Shown one piece after another: positions 11,693 through 22,489 of a stretch of DNA of 64,000 nt. Position 1 is the first letter of the stretch, and each line of letters opens with the position of its first letter. Source of the DNA: Cytidiella melzeri (lineage: Eukaryota > Basidiomycota > Agaricomycetes > Polyporales > Irpicaceae); assembly GCA_022592445.1 (NCBI GenBank), contig JABYQR010000046.1:62001-126000 (forward strand). Reading direction: 5' to 3'. The notes beneath the pieces were generated by a model, which saw only the letters and a program-made list of their open reading frames with translations, did no database searches and had not been told where the DNA came from. A program made the position numbers and the translations under genes.

Positions 11693-12198
11693 CCGTACAA
11701 GGTCATTGAACACATCGGCAATCTTGACCACAAACTCGATCTGCCTAGCTATCTCCAAATCCACTCATCTTCCACATCAACCGTACAAGTTCCTGACATG
11801 ACAACAGCAAAGACGTACCTCCACCTCCTGATCCTATTGCTATAGAAGGAGAAGAACAGTACGTCGTCGAAAAGGTGCTAGACAGCAGGCTACACGGACG
11901 ATGGAAGAAAGTGCAATTCCTTGTCAAATGGGAAGGGTATTCAGACAGACACAATAGCTGGGAACCTGTCAAAAACCTCGAGAACAGTCAAGAAGCAATT
12001 GATGACTTCTACAAAGCAAATCCCGGAGTGCCCCGGGTCATCAAAGCTTCACTCTTTGTAGATCTCTGCTTGCACTTTTGGGAGTTCAATACCCAGACCG
12101 ACCCTGCTTTCCTTCGCACAATCTGCCCATCTACATACAATCTTAGCTGGGATGAAGGCAAACACATCGGTCTGGATATCTCAAGAACATCACACTGA
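11693..12198 (+). pseudogene. Integrase C terminus and chromodomain of gypsy A
   Basis: The frame YKVIEHIGNLDHKLDLPSY (11696 onward) continues the integrase GPY/F module. After a frame change it reaches a chromodomain: EEQYVVEKVLDSRLHGRW, then VQFLVKWEGYSDRHNSWEP and NLENSQEAIDDFYK, with the aromatic and acidic positions typical of HP1-like folds. Such domains steer chromoviral integration toward methylated-histone chromatin. The final frame ends at 12198. It is separated from the rest of pol by the 9849-11692 insertion. Confidence 0.85.
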
Positions 12199-12363
12199 CA
12201 GGTAACATCCAGTCAACGACACTAGAAGGGGAGATACTTCCTAGCATCCTTCTGACTAGACAATTGGGGCAGTTCTGCTGAATCCCTGTAGTCAGGTAGA
12301 AGACCTCTATCACAACAGCACAGTGATGCTTCGTGAGGACGCTCGATTTTAGGAGGGGGTTAA

Positions 12364-12702
12364 TGTTGTGGATGGCCCGACTAGCCCTTATTTTTTGCAA
12401 TTTACCTCTTGTTTTTATCGTTAAAACCTTGGGCTGCAACCCAGTTGCAACCCTCTCTGCACAAACCACTGGCACATCTATTAAGCACCCGTATCATGTG
12501 GTTTAGACACTCTACCTGGTCACGTTACTTGCTGCTACGTCACACTGGCACGTGACTTGGCTTATGTAAGACCACATGGCTACAACCACGTTACTCAGCC
12601 CATAGCTAGGGTTTGATGTCATAGATACCATTCACATGGACTCCTATTGTTCTTCCCCTATTGTTCTCTTTATGGAAGAATGTTCTCGGTGTGGGAATAG
12701 AA
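12364..12702 (+). repeat. 3' LTR of gypsy A, first part
   Basis: The LTR starts TGTTGTGG directly after the polypurine tract AGGAGGGGG and TTAA. It is interrupted at 12702/12703 by element B. The sequence resumes at 19935 after the duplicated TAGAA. Confidence 0.75.
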
Positions 12703-13211
12703 TGTCACGACCATGCACACTTTTTCCTTTCTTTTCCTTTTATTTCCGTTATCCTACCTTCTCAATTTCCTTATCTTATCTTATCGATGGTACATGGCTA
12801 CTGCATGTGATCAAGTGCATGTGACAGACTGGTCACATGATCATAGAAGGTGCTGGAACATTGTAGAACATCGCACCATAGCACACCATACATTCCCACG
12901 GCAGTGTTAGGAGTACAGACCCGGTACCAGGGGTCCTTGTCTGAGATGTATATAAACCCACCCTGTAGCTCCCTAAAGACCTCAGATTCTACCTCCTGGT
13001 CTTTAGGTGACGTCCACCTTGTACCTAGTCCTTCACAGTACTAATATAACCTGGTCTTTAGCTCATTGTCAGCTGATCCCTCGTCGTCGTGTCTCCACTC
13101 CTCCTCATCACCTACACTCCTGTTGTCATCGTCCACGCGAGTCCGCTCGTCGTTCCTCTCTCCTTGTCGTCACTTCCTCGCTCTTCATAGAGTTTGGTTG
13201 TGTTCTTGACA
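12703..13211 (+). repeat. 5' LTR of gypsy B
   Basis: 509 bp, TG...CA. A TATATAAA box lies at 12949-12956, probably the U3 promoter, and is followed by a C/T-rich R-U5 region. The primer-binding site should begin just after 13211 (TTAGGTAGAATC), but I do not recognise the tRNA it matches. Confidence 0.95.
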
Positions 13212-14036
13212 TTAGGTAGAATCTCCTTACGCTCGCCTGGACGTCGCGCAATCGCACACATCCTTTTCCCCAAAGTTTTAAAAAGTTTAGTCCCCCCGGT
13301 TTACCAGTACGTTGTATTGGCCCAGACCTTTGACCTTACATCTCACTTCGTGGTTGTAGTGCCTAAGGACATACGCATTCGTCGCCGCGTACCCGAGTCC
13401 TTCTTCGAAGCTCGCCGAGAACTACGTGAGCAAGGTCGTCCTCGCCTCTATACAGAGAAAGACCTTGAAGCTATTGTCTCCTACGTCTCACGTCGTCCCC
13501 ACTATCACCCTCTCGGTACCAGACTCCCAGCTTTCGACCACGAAAAGTTTGCTCGTGACAACGAGTCTATTAAGGAACGTACACGCACGGAACGCGCACA
13601 AACACTCTCCGACCGCATTGAGAAACCATCTCTCAAGGATCGTATCGCTCGGGCACCTGCACCCCCTCGACCGGACGCGCAAAAACCTGTGACGCTCGAC
13701 TTCCACAAATTTTCAATCAAGGATCAAGTCGGTATCCTCAAGCCGAAGATTGAAGCCACTACTAAACGCCTCAAGATCCTCATCGAGCTGACCCGTGACC
13801 GCAACGACTCACAGGTCAAGTCAGTCCTACTACTCAACGATAAGCTTCTGTACCTCACAGAGCATACGGAGGAAGTACTCTCCACGCGCACGCCTGCCCA
13901 GCTCAAAGCACTGAACTGGGGTTTGCAGTCAGTAGGGCAGATCAACTTCACGCAATTACGCAAGAGGTTGACGGAAGTTACGAGTAGAGTTGCATTTGTA
14001 GCAGACGGAGGATACTTCGAAAAACTTCCCCTGTAG
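13212..14036 (+). CDS. ORF0 of gypsy B, unknown protein upstream of gag
   Basis: An open frame (already open in the LTR end) runs to a TAG at 14034-14036. There is no ATG in this frame before the conserved block, so translation may start elsewhere, be spliced, or be affected by a missing base. The protein part is about 260 residues, highly charged and basic. Blocks conserved with the element A relic are VVPKD, TEKDLEAIVSYVSRRP, KPVTLDFHKFSIKDQ and LNWGLQSVGQINFTQLRK. No catalytic motif is recognisable; alternating basic and hydrophobic residues suggest a helical nucleic-acid-binding or assembly protein. Function is unknown. Immediately downstream, in another frame, is a Cys-rich stretch (VCEQQPCP) leading to gag. 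Confidence 0.6.
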   Translation, partial: LGRISLRSPGRRAIAHILFPKVLKSLVPPVYQYVVLAQTFDLTSHFVVVVPKDIRIRRRVPESFFEARRELREQGRPRLYTEKDLEAIVSYVSRRPHYHPLGTRLPAFDHEKFARDNESIKERTRTERAQTLSDRIEKPSLKDRIARAPAPPRPDAQKPVTLDFHKFSIKDQVGILKPKIEATTKRLKILIELTRDRNDSQVKSVLLLNDKLLYLTEHTEEVLSTRTPAQLKALNWGLQSVGQINFTQLRKRLTEVTSRVAFVADGGYFEKLPL

Positions 14037-14094
14037 TAGATAAGCAATCATTGAGTGCGATAATCTTTTCCACGTTTTTGATCCCGACGATCTT

Positions 14095-15464
14095 GTGGAC
14101 TGTCACGATAACGAAGAGGATCACGCGTATATCGAAGTCTGCGAACAGCAGCCGTGTCCAAACCGGAGTCGAAAGTTTGTGGTATCTCGTCACTTCAGAC
14201 AAAGACAACGATACTCCGGTTACGTACCCTGTGATAACAGTCAAATTCCGTTAACTGTTGGAGTTCCTGAAGAAGTTGATACCAGTTTAGTTGTACCGGA
14301 AATTCCACCGGTTTCACCAGACGTCACCCCCATCATCCCCGAAACCATACCGGCAACTCCTGAAACACCCACTGTTGCCCCCATCAATTCCGCACCTGTC
14401 ACGATGACAGCACCAGCAGTAGACCCCGCCTTGATTGCAGCCATTATAGCTGCAGTTACGCAAGCAATGCCGAGACCGCAAGTCACGGTCAACAATAACG
14501 ACACCAAGCCCAATAGATACAAGGGCGAACATGGCCGCGACTTAGAACGATTCCTGTCGCAATGCGAGGCTTACTGGGTGACCGCCAGTATTGCCGATGA
14601 AAAAACCAAGGTCCTGACAGCAATCTATCGGTTGTCAGAGAAGGCTGCCCAATGGGCAATACCGGTCACGGACCATATGGCGGACCACAATGGTAGCCTG
14701 CCGGCCAACCTTGACACATGGGCCAAGTTTAAAACTGAGCTCAAGAAGTACTTCGGCGATGCAACGCCCGAAGATACCGCTATCCGTGAGTTGGAAAAGC
14801 TCTGTGGAGCAGAGAAAAAGGAGAAGAATGCGCGTGACGTAGGGACATATGTCACAGACTTCCAATCCTACGTGGGTCGCATCTCCGGATTAAGCGACAA
14901 GGACAAGGAGATCCGGTTCATCAAGGGCCTCCCTGAATACATCTACGGACGGCTCGCAACGGCTGAAGCTCCCCCAGCCAATTACCAAGGATGGATTGAC
15001 AGGTCTTTGAAAATGGCGGCTGCGTATGCCCGCATCAGAGAAACAACGGAGAAGAAAATTCCGTCTGTTCCCTCGTCGACCACGTCGAGACCTACCCAGT
15101 CCCAGCCCCGGTTTACTCCGGTCCCTCGCACTTCCAACGGTCCGGTTCCTATGGAGGTTGACGCCTCCAAGATGCAACAAGGATGGCGGTGTTATAACTG
15201 CCAGAACTTACAACGGATCCCAATCATATTGCGCGCACATGTACCAAACCCGCAGTCCCTCGTCCACCTCCTCATGGACCACGTGTAGCAGCTACCAATG
15301 CAGAGGCCTCGACCTCTAAAACCGAAGGGAAGAAACCGGAGGCAACCGGAGAGCCAATTCCGTCAGGGGTATCAGAAGTAACCCTAAACGCAATACTTGG
15401 AGAGCTGGAAAAGTTGAAGGCGGAGAATGCCGACCTCAAGAAGAGACTTGAGGAGGGTTTTTGA
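14095..15464 (+). pseudogene. gag: gag of gypsy B, one frameshift in the zinc knuckle
   Basis: The frame opens near 14095 (no ATG until within the Pro/Thr-rich N-terminal part) and continues to 15288. It has a capsid-like core, LERFLSQCEAYW ... KTKVLTAIYRLSEKAAQWA and GDATPEDTAIRELEKL. The zinc knuckle starts CYNC; a single-base loss near 15205-15225 shifts the frame. The other frame completes it (DPNHIARTC) and goes on to a coiled-coil end LGELEKLKAENADLKKRLEEGF, stopping at TGA 15462-15464. Without the lost base gag would be a continuous protein of about 455 residues. The last codons overlap the pol frame (-1), with GGGTTTT directly before the stop. Confidence 0.8.
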
Positions 15465-18400
15465 TTCGGGCCGTGATTCGAGCTGCGCAAGCACGCGCCC
15501 CGCGTATACCATGTAACAATAGATTTTCCGTACTCGCGTCTGATGTATTAGAGACTGGTTCTGAATCGGAACATTTTCACGTACCCATCACAGTTTCAGG
15601 AGTGCGGAGATCTAAAGAAGTCGCAGCAATGATTGATAGTGGAGCCTCGACACTATTCATTCATAAACGGTTTGTTCGAGAGCATCGTATCAGAACCCGG
15701 AAGTTGAAACAACCCATTCCGGTGTACAACATAGACGGAACCCCAAATCGAGACGGGGCTATTGACGAAGTTGCCATTCTCAATATGAGGATAGGGGACC
15801 ACGAGGAGAGGACCATCTTCACGGTCACTGATATTGGACCCGAAGACGTAATTATAGGAATCGATTGGTTGCGGTACCATAACCCCACCATCGATTGGTA
15901 CGAAGGCATCATCAGGATGGATGGATGTCCTGATGCATGTAAACCCAGGCAACGGGTTGATGAGACGAAGGAGGTTGCAGCTAAGAGAACGGCTGAGCCT
16001 AAACGGAAGAAGAGAACTCCGGGACTACGGAAAGTTGTGGAACAACTCCCGTACTTGCCGGTGGATACGGAGGATGCCGAAGAAGACATTGAGGAAACCA
16101 CGGAAGGTTCAGGAAGTTTGGATGAGGCCGAATCGCCGAAGTTACAGGCACAGGCCACCACTCAGCTCGGTGGAAAAGGAACTCCCCGACGCATTGTACG
16201 CACACGTCCGACACCTATGGTACAGGAAGGCGAACGCCTGTTCACTCTAGCGGGATACACATACTCTAGTGAACTAGCTGAGGTTGAGAACCGGGTTAAA
16301 CCAGTCAAAACCTTTGAGGAGATGGTACCTGAGCAATATCGACAACACGCTCACATTTTCTCTGAAACGGAATCTCAACGGCTTCCAGAACACAAGTCAT
16401 ATGACCATGCAATTGAGTTGATTCCGGAAGCAAAAGGATTCCATGCAAAAGTTTACCCACTGTCCCACCCGAGCAAGAAGAGCTTGACAAGTTTATCCGA
16501 GAGAATTTGGAGAAAGGGTACATTCGACCGTCAAAGTCCCCCATGGCATCACCCTTCTTCTTTGTCAAGAAAAAGGATGGAAAGTTACGCCCAGTGCAGA
16601 TTACCGGAAGCTAAACGAAGTCACTATCAAAAACAGGTATCCATTGCCGTTGATCTCCGAACTCATGGATAGACTGCGAGGCGCTAGGTTCTTCACCAAA
16701 CTAGATGTCAGATGGGGATATAACAATGTCCGCATCAAAGAAGGTGATGAACACAAGGCAGCGTTTGTAACCAACCGTGGACTTTTCGAACCGACCGTCA
16801 TGTTCTTCGGACTGACAAACTCTCCGGCTACGTTCCAGAATATGATGAATGATATTTTTGCCGACCTCATTGCCGAAGGCAAAGTCACGTCTACTTAGAC
16901 GATATCCTTATCTATTCTAAGGAGATATCCGAGCACCGCGAGGTGGTACATGAAGTTCTGAGACGGCTCAGGCAACATGACCTATTCTTGAAACCTGAGA
17001 AATGCGAGTTTGAAAGATCAGAAACGGAGTACCTTGGCGTCATCATGGCCACAATCAGTTACGTATGGATCCTGTCAAAGTAAAGGCAGTGGCCGAATGG
17101 CCTGTACCACAGAACGTCTCTGACATCCGCCGATTCCGTGGGTTTGCAAACTTCTACCGAAGGTTCATCAGGGATTTTGGGAAGATATGTAAACCCCTAG
17201 ACCGTCTCACGGGTAAGGTCCCTTGGAAGTGGGGTCCTGAAGAACAGTCAGCGTTGATGAACTCCGCCGACGATTCGTGGAAGCACCAGTATTGGCAATG
17301 TGGAGTTTTGATAGACCCACACGTTTGGAAACGGATGCATCCGGATATGCAATGGGAGGGGTGTTGGAACAACAAGCGAAGACGGCACGTGGCATCCCAG
17401 TAGCCTATCGGTCTGAAGGCATGACTGAGACCGAACGAAACTATGAGATCTACGACCGAGAACTTATGGCAATTGTGCGAGCCCTTGAAGACTGGCGTCA
17501 TTATTTGGAAGGGCTACCAGAGAAATTCCCTATTTTCTCTGACCACAAGAATCTCGAGTATTGGAAGACCGCTCGCAATTTGACACGTCGTCAAGCGCGT
17601 TGGTCATTGTTCCTCTCACGTTTCAACTTTGAGATCATCCCAAAGCCCGGGAAATCTATGGGAAAGTCGGATTCCATGTCACGATTGGGCCAACACGAGG
17701 TCAAAGACGAAGAAGACAATCTGTCACGAGTAGTCTTAGCGCCTGAGGTTTTCCGAGCTGCCGCTTCTCAACGTGGGCAAGCTAGTGTACAGCCAGACAG
17801 AGACCTGTTGAAACGTATCCGTGACTGTTCTCTTCGAGAAACTGAGGTGGCAGAAGCACTTGCCAAAGTCAAGAAACTCGGACCTCGCCTTCTTAGCCGG
17901 GGACTCGAAGAGTGGAACAACGAGAATGGACTGTTATTGTTCCGGGGAAAAGTTTATGTTCCTAAAGATGACGAAATCCGAAAGGAACTAGTTCGGAGAC
18001 ATCACGACTTACCCGCCGCTGGACATCCGGGCAGGTACAAAACGCTGGAACTACTCTCTCGAAACTACTGGTGGCCCAGCATGACACGCTTTGTCAATGA
18101 CTATGTAGACACATGTGATACTTGTCAAAGAACCAAGACATACCCCGCCCCACCACGTGGTCCACTCAATCCACTAGATCCGCCCAATGCTCCATGGGAA
18201 AGCGTTACCACGGACTTCATTGTCAAGTTACCGCCATGTAAAGGATACGATTCTATCACGGTTGTAGTTGATCGGACAACAGCGCAGGTGCATTGCTATC
18301 CATCACGAGAAAGCATGAAAACTCCCGAACACGTGCAGGACTATATTGCAAACGTGTTTCGACTCCATGGTGTACCTCGTCAGATGATCTCAGACCGTGG

Positions 18401-19409
18401 ATCGGTATTCGCGTCCAAGTTTCTCCGTGCTATCTACGATGCACTCGGAGTAAAGTCGTCTATGTCCACTGCGTACCACCCTCAGACAGACGGTAAAACA
18501 GAACGTATGAACCAAGAGATTGAACAATATCTCCGAGTATTCTGTTCCTTCCGACAGGATGACTGGGTAGACTGGTTGCCAATTGCGGAGTTTGCGCTCA
18601 ATAGCCGAGTACACTCGTCCACCGGGAAGGCCCCCTTCGAACTGATCTATGGGTATCTACCAGAGTTCCAGGTGCCTTTGAATCCGGTATCAAACGTTCC
18701 TGCAGCAGACGAGCGTCTTCGAGCACTCCGAGAAGCCCAAGAAGATGCCAAAGCTGCGCTACAACTCACGGCAGAACGCATGAAGCGATTCTATGACCAC
18801 GGAGTTACAAAGGCGCCGCAGTTTAAAGTTGGTGATAAGGTTTACGTGGAGCGCGAGAAGCATCCAAAGGAACAGCCGGTGGCAAAACTAGCACCGAAAT
18901 GAGATGGTCCTTATGAAGTCTTGGAAAAGATTGGGGACCTGAATTATCGGGTCAAACTCACCATTCGAGACAAGCGACACCCCGTGTTCCATGTAGATAG
19001 GCTACGACCGGCCAAAACGGCAAGTTTGGTCCCTAACCGGGAATTTCCTGAACCGGATCCGATTGTGGTTGACGAAGAAGAGGAGTACGAAGTAGAACAG
19101 ATCCTTGATTCTAGGATCTTTGGACGGAAGAAAGAGTTTCAGTACCGCGTCAAGTGGAGAGGATACCCAGATTCAGAAAACTCCTGGGAACCCGCAACCA
19201 ACGTTACTCATGCTGATGAAGCAGTTAAAGATTTCCACAGACGGCACCCAGGAGCTCCACGACCAATCGCTGCATCTCTATTCTTGGCGATGAATTTCCG
19301 ACCAATCAACGAGAATTTTGAGAAACTACCTTCAGAAACTCTACGACGCGTATCCTTGTGGGAAGACGGAAAAGACTCAACTCCTGCCTTCCGGAGAAAA
19401 GGCCTTTAG
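15461..19409 (+). pseudogene. pol: pol of gypsy B: protease, RT, RNase H, integrase, chromodomain
   Basis: Protease: AAMIDSGASTLFIHKRF with the catalytic DSGA intact. RT: after single-base losses near 16469 and 16602, conserved QDYRKLNEV and [16 protein letters not shown]; another near 16889 disrupts the YLDDIL catalytic motif (present in the next frame). More losses occur near 17050 and 17236. RNase H and integrase then run uninterrupted (17277-18899): TDASGYAMGG, zinc finger HHDLPAAGH ... CDTCQ, core TDFIV, SDRGSVFASKF and QTDGKTERMNQE (D,D,E). A TGA at 18900-18902 replaces an expected Arg codon (CGA). The C-terminal frame (to TAG 19407-19409) has the chromodomain EYEVEQILDSRI ... YRVKWRGYPDSENSWEP. 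All six frame errors are single missing bases. Confidence 0.9.
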
Positions 19410-19420
19410 GAGGGGGGTAA

Positions 19421-19929
19421 TGTCACGACCATGCACACTTTTTCCTTTCTTTTCCTTTTATTTTCGTTATCCTACCTTCTCAATTTCCTTATCTTATCTT
19501 ATCGATGGTACATGGCTACTGCATGTGATCAAGTGCATGTGACAGACTGGTCACATGATCATAGAAGGTGCTGGAACATTGTAGAACATCGCACCATAGC
19601 ACACCATACATTCCCACGGCAGTGTTAGGAGTACAGACCCGGTACCAGGGGTCCTTGTCTGAGATGTATATAAACCCACCCTGTAGCTCCCTAAAGACCT
19701 CAGATTCTACCTCCTGGTCTTTAGGTGACGTCCACCTTGTACCTAGTCCTTCACAGTACTAATATAACCTGGTCTTTAGCTCATTGTCAGCTGATCCCTC
19801 GTCGTCGTGTCTCCACTCCTCCTCATCACCTACACTCCTGTCGTCATCGTCCACGCGAGTCCGCTCGTCGTTCCTCTCTCCTTGTCGTCACTTCCTCGCT
19901 CTTCATAGAGTTTGGTTGTGTTCTTGACA
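19421..19929 (+). repeat. 3' LTR of gypsy B
   Basis: 509 bp, matching the 5' LTR except for two substitutions seen by eye (one in the T-rich start, one in the GTTGTC/GTCGTC stretch near the end). It is followed directly by the duplicated TAGAA at 19930-19934. Confidence 0.95.
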
Positions 19930-19934
19930 TAGAA

Positions 19935-20325
19935 TACAATAGTTGGTCTCCTTTTGGATAGATTCTCTCGCAAGTAGAGGTCTTGGCAGAGTCCAGACAA
20001 TAGATATTGTTCTCCTTTAGGTAGTTCTATTGTTCTTTGTTCACACGGCTTCTTGCATAAACTGCCCTTAACATGGTCTGTGCGCAGGTCCCTGAAGTCT
20101 ATATGAGATGCTGCATGTACACTCCTAGCCCCCCATCTCGACCTCTTGGTCTTTACTGGGCTAGGTAAGCAAACCCCCTCTTGTACTACATAGCTGGTAG
20201 TAACAATACTAACTTGGTCTTTACTGGGATAGGTTTCTGAATAAGTTTGATAGCTGGTGAATGCATTGTGCTTCATGCCTGCCACCACCTCTTTGTCGTC
20301 ATCCACATCATGTCCCTGTTTGTCA
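19935..20325 (+). repeat. 3' LTR of gypsy A, second part
   Basis: This continues the LTR that starts at 12364. It has repeated TTGGTCTTTACTGGG motifs, like the TGGTCTTTAG leader motifs of the element B LTR. The end is placed tentatively at TTTGTCA (20325). There is no partner LTR in the window to confirm it. Confidence 0.5.
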
Positions 20326-21750
20326 CGTAGAGCTGCGTCTGTGTGTCAAAGTCAAAACTGAACTCAAATGTCTTAGTGAGGTGGAAGGTATAAAATCATT
20401 CAACAAGGGTAGAAAGGACTTAGAAAAAGTCAAATACTTCCACCAAACCCATAAGACACAAAAACTCAATTTGAACCCAGTACTATCCAATTGACTTGGT
20501 CTCAAGGAATTCAACTGGAATAGTTGATCATATAGTTGAGCATATGTTAGCTTGTTTACTACACTTATCAACATCAAGACTAAGGACAGTGACAAGTGAA
20601 CAAAATCAACTCTGACAGGCAACAATTACTTGACAATACTTTGTGATATCTTTAAAGCTCTGTATATTGAGATAGTGACATTGAAGATGGTATAACCACT
20701 AATCAAGATTGCCTGCATCAGGATCTACCAGATATATCTTTCAGATATGCAGCTGGTCACAATGTAGTGAGTATATGCTTTCACCAGTTACAAGCTCAAA
20801 ATTCATAGTGATATACTGTGATATATTTTGACGTGAACTTAAATCATATGCTAGATCTACTCTATGGTGCTGCACAAAGAATAGCTGGAAGAATAAATCA
20901 AGTATCATGGCTCATGTAACGGGAGAACCTTTTCCAGCTGAATGAATGCTTTAAGGCACATCACATCAAAGAAAAAGTGCACCCGCTATCATAGAGGTAA
21001 TGACATTTTTATTCACATCTGAACATGTTATGCAGGCTAGTAGATATGGACTTGAATTGCGTGGAATTAACTACATGGTGACAGCCATTTCACTTGCCAT
21101 ATTATTGATAACAATGCTCATATATTGTTTCACAATGGGATACACACAGATAGACATACTGAACAAAATGGTCACACCACAGAAATAAACTTTGATCTGT
21201 TGATTAAGGATGCAAATGTTCAGTTGCAATTTATACATGCTCTACTATAAACTAAACACATTTTTTATTTAAGATGTACAACATTCAAATCAAATTTTGT
21301 ACTTCAGGAATTGTATGTTGCCATTTGCTGGCCCTACTCCCGCAATTACCCTGGTCTGTTATTGTTCTATTGTTACCTCAGTCCCACAGTTACTCCAGTC
21401 CCTAGTGTGGGAACTGGTGCACAGACTACCCAGACACAGTATATATAGTACCCTTTACCCTCCCTGGCTCTGCATCTCAACCTCTTTGTTGTTTGCACTG
21501 CCAGGTGAGTTACTCAATGTAATCTAGTATAAGTCTGATATTAACTTTGTTGTTTGCACTGCCAGTATCTGGCCTCTGTGCCTGCTTGCCTGCTTGCCTG
21601 CTTACCATCAAATTTAACCTTGTTGTCATTGTTGGAGATCCACTTCCACTCCATCTTCACTCAACCCTTGTTTTTATGTCTATCAATTTAGCAGCAGTTG
21701 CTCTGCAACACTTACCTTTCTTGATACAAACTTGAGGAAACATTCTTCCT
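20326..21750. other. AT-rich degraded sequence, no gene recognised
   Basis: The composition is clearly lower in GC than the host gene region. No frame over about 75 codons looks real on either strand. Around 21340-21620 there is an LTR-like stretch with a TATATATAG box, a C/T-rich leader and a repeated GCCTGCTT unit. It is probably decayed transposon DNA leading into the DDE remnant. Confidence 0.4.
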
Positions 21751-22483
21751 TGCATTTGAGCAACTTCATGGCTCAGGATACATAGCTGTTATTCCCGTTG
21801 ATCACTCACAAGGGCATTCAGCTTACAGAGAAGATGCTCTTTGTGCATCTCGCATGAACTTGAACCCTGGTGGAAAGCAAGCTCGCATGCAAGATGGCTG
21901 GTACAAGGTCAATGGGCAGAAGATCATTCAGCCAATGAGCTTCTTGTTTGATCATTCAAAGTATCCAGGGGCAGCAAAGGGGATGAAACAAATTCTGATT
22001 GAGCGAGGCCTGTGGACCAATGGACTTCTGATGCAGTGCAAAGACAAGTGCCACACAAATTCAAAGAGCTGCTGCAACAAACAGATCCTTGAATACCAGC
22101 CCAATTTGATGGCACAGAAATCCCTCGTCCAGGAGATTATTGAGCAGGCAGGACATATCTGCATTTTCCTCCTGAAATTTCATTGTGAGATCAACTTCAT
22201 TGAATATTTCTGGGGTGCAGTCAAGAAATACCTTTGAGATCACTGCAACTACAGCTATGATACACTGAAGGCAAATATGCCAAAAGCGCTTCCTTCGGTA
22301 TCAGTGGAACTTATTCAAAAGTGGGAGCATTGTGCGTGGAGGTTTATTGATGCTTACTCAGGAGGACTCAATGCAAAGGCAGCGTTGACGAACGTTAGGG
22401 ATTTCTCATCAAAAAACTATGCCTTGCATAAACGAATTCCAGAGAATGTCGCGAGACAGATGGACGTCAACAGCCCTGCATAG
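21751..22483 (+). pseudogene. DDE-superfamily transposase remnant (C-terminal part)
   Basis: The frame from about 21760 reads AVIPVDHSQGHSAYREDA, then QDGWYKVNGQKIIQPMSF, GLWTNGLLMQCKDKC, LVQEIIEQAGHICIFLLKFHCEINFIEYFWGAVKKYL. A TGA (22235-22237) stops it, after which DHCNYSYDTLKANMPKAL continues in frame to a TAG at 22481-22483. This resembles the transposase common in agaricomycete genomes, with HCExNFIEYFWGAVK as the last catalytic-domain block (final acidic residue in FIEYFW). The TGA most simply derives from CGA (KKYLRDHC). The N-terminal half is absent or beyond recognition. Confidence 0.7.
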
Positions 22484-22489
22484 ATGCTT

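Larger units (their letters stand above)
12703..19929 (+). mobile_element. Gypsy element B: complete young Ty3/gypsy chromovirus with identical-length LTRs
   Basis: Both LTRs are 509 bp (12703-13211 and 19421-19929), begin TGTCACGACC and end TTCTTGACA. I count two mismatches between them, about 99.6% identity, so the insertion is recent. Target duplications TAGAA flank it (12698-12702 and 19930-19934). The polypurine tract AGGAGGGGGG (19408-19417) directly precedes the 3' LTR. Internal order: ORF0, gag, protease, RT, RNase H, integrase, chromodomain. Despite the young LTRs, six single-base losses and one stop break gag and pol, so this copy, or its assembled sequence, is not intact. It sits in the 3' LTR of element A. 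Confidence 0.95.
2490..20325 (+). mobile_element. Gypsy element A: decayed Ty3/gypsy chromovirus, 5' truncated and multiply interrupted
   Basis: Order on the plus strand: ORF0-like region (2490-3265), gag (3520-6682), protease, RT, RNase H, integrase (6729-9859), chromodomain (11693-12198), polypurine tract (AGGAGGGGG, 12351-12359) and 3' LTR. The 3' LTR starts with TG at 12364 and is itself split by element B. Gag-protease-RT-RH-IN-chromodomain order marks it as a chromovirus. Its own 5' LTR is not in the window; the LINE lies where it would be. Insertions inside it are solo LTRs at 3584-4855 and 5107-5726, a minus-strand element at 9849-11692, and element B at 12703-19929. Many stops and frameshifts show it is dead. 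The 3' boundary near 20325 (ending TTTGTCA) is an estimate by analogy with element B. Confidence 0.8.

Noticed and set aside
12636..13219. Several 60-70 codon frames, repeated at 19318-19961
   Set aside because: They lie in the two LTRs of element B and repeat identically because the LTRs are copies.
21580..21610. Short GCCTGCTT tandem repeat
   Set aside because: Only three units in a decayed region; simple repeat without further meaning.
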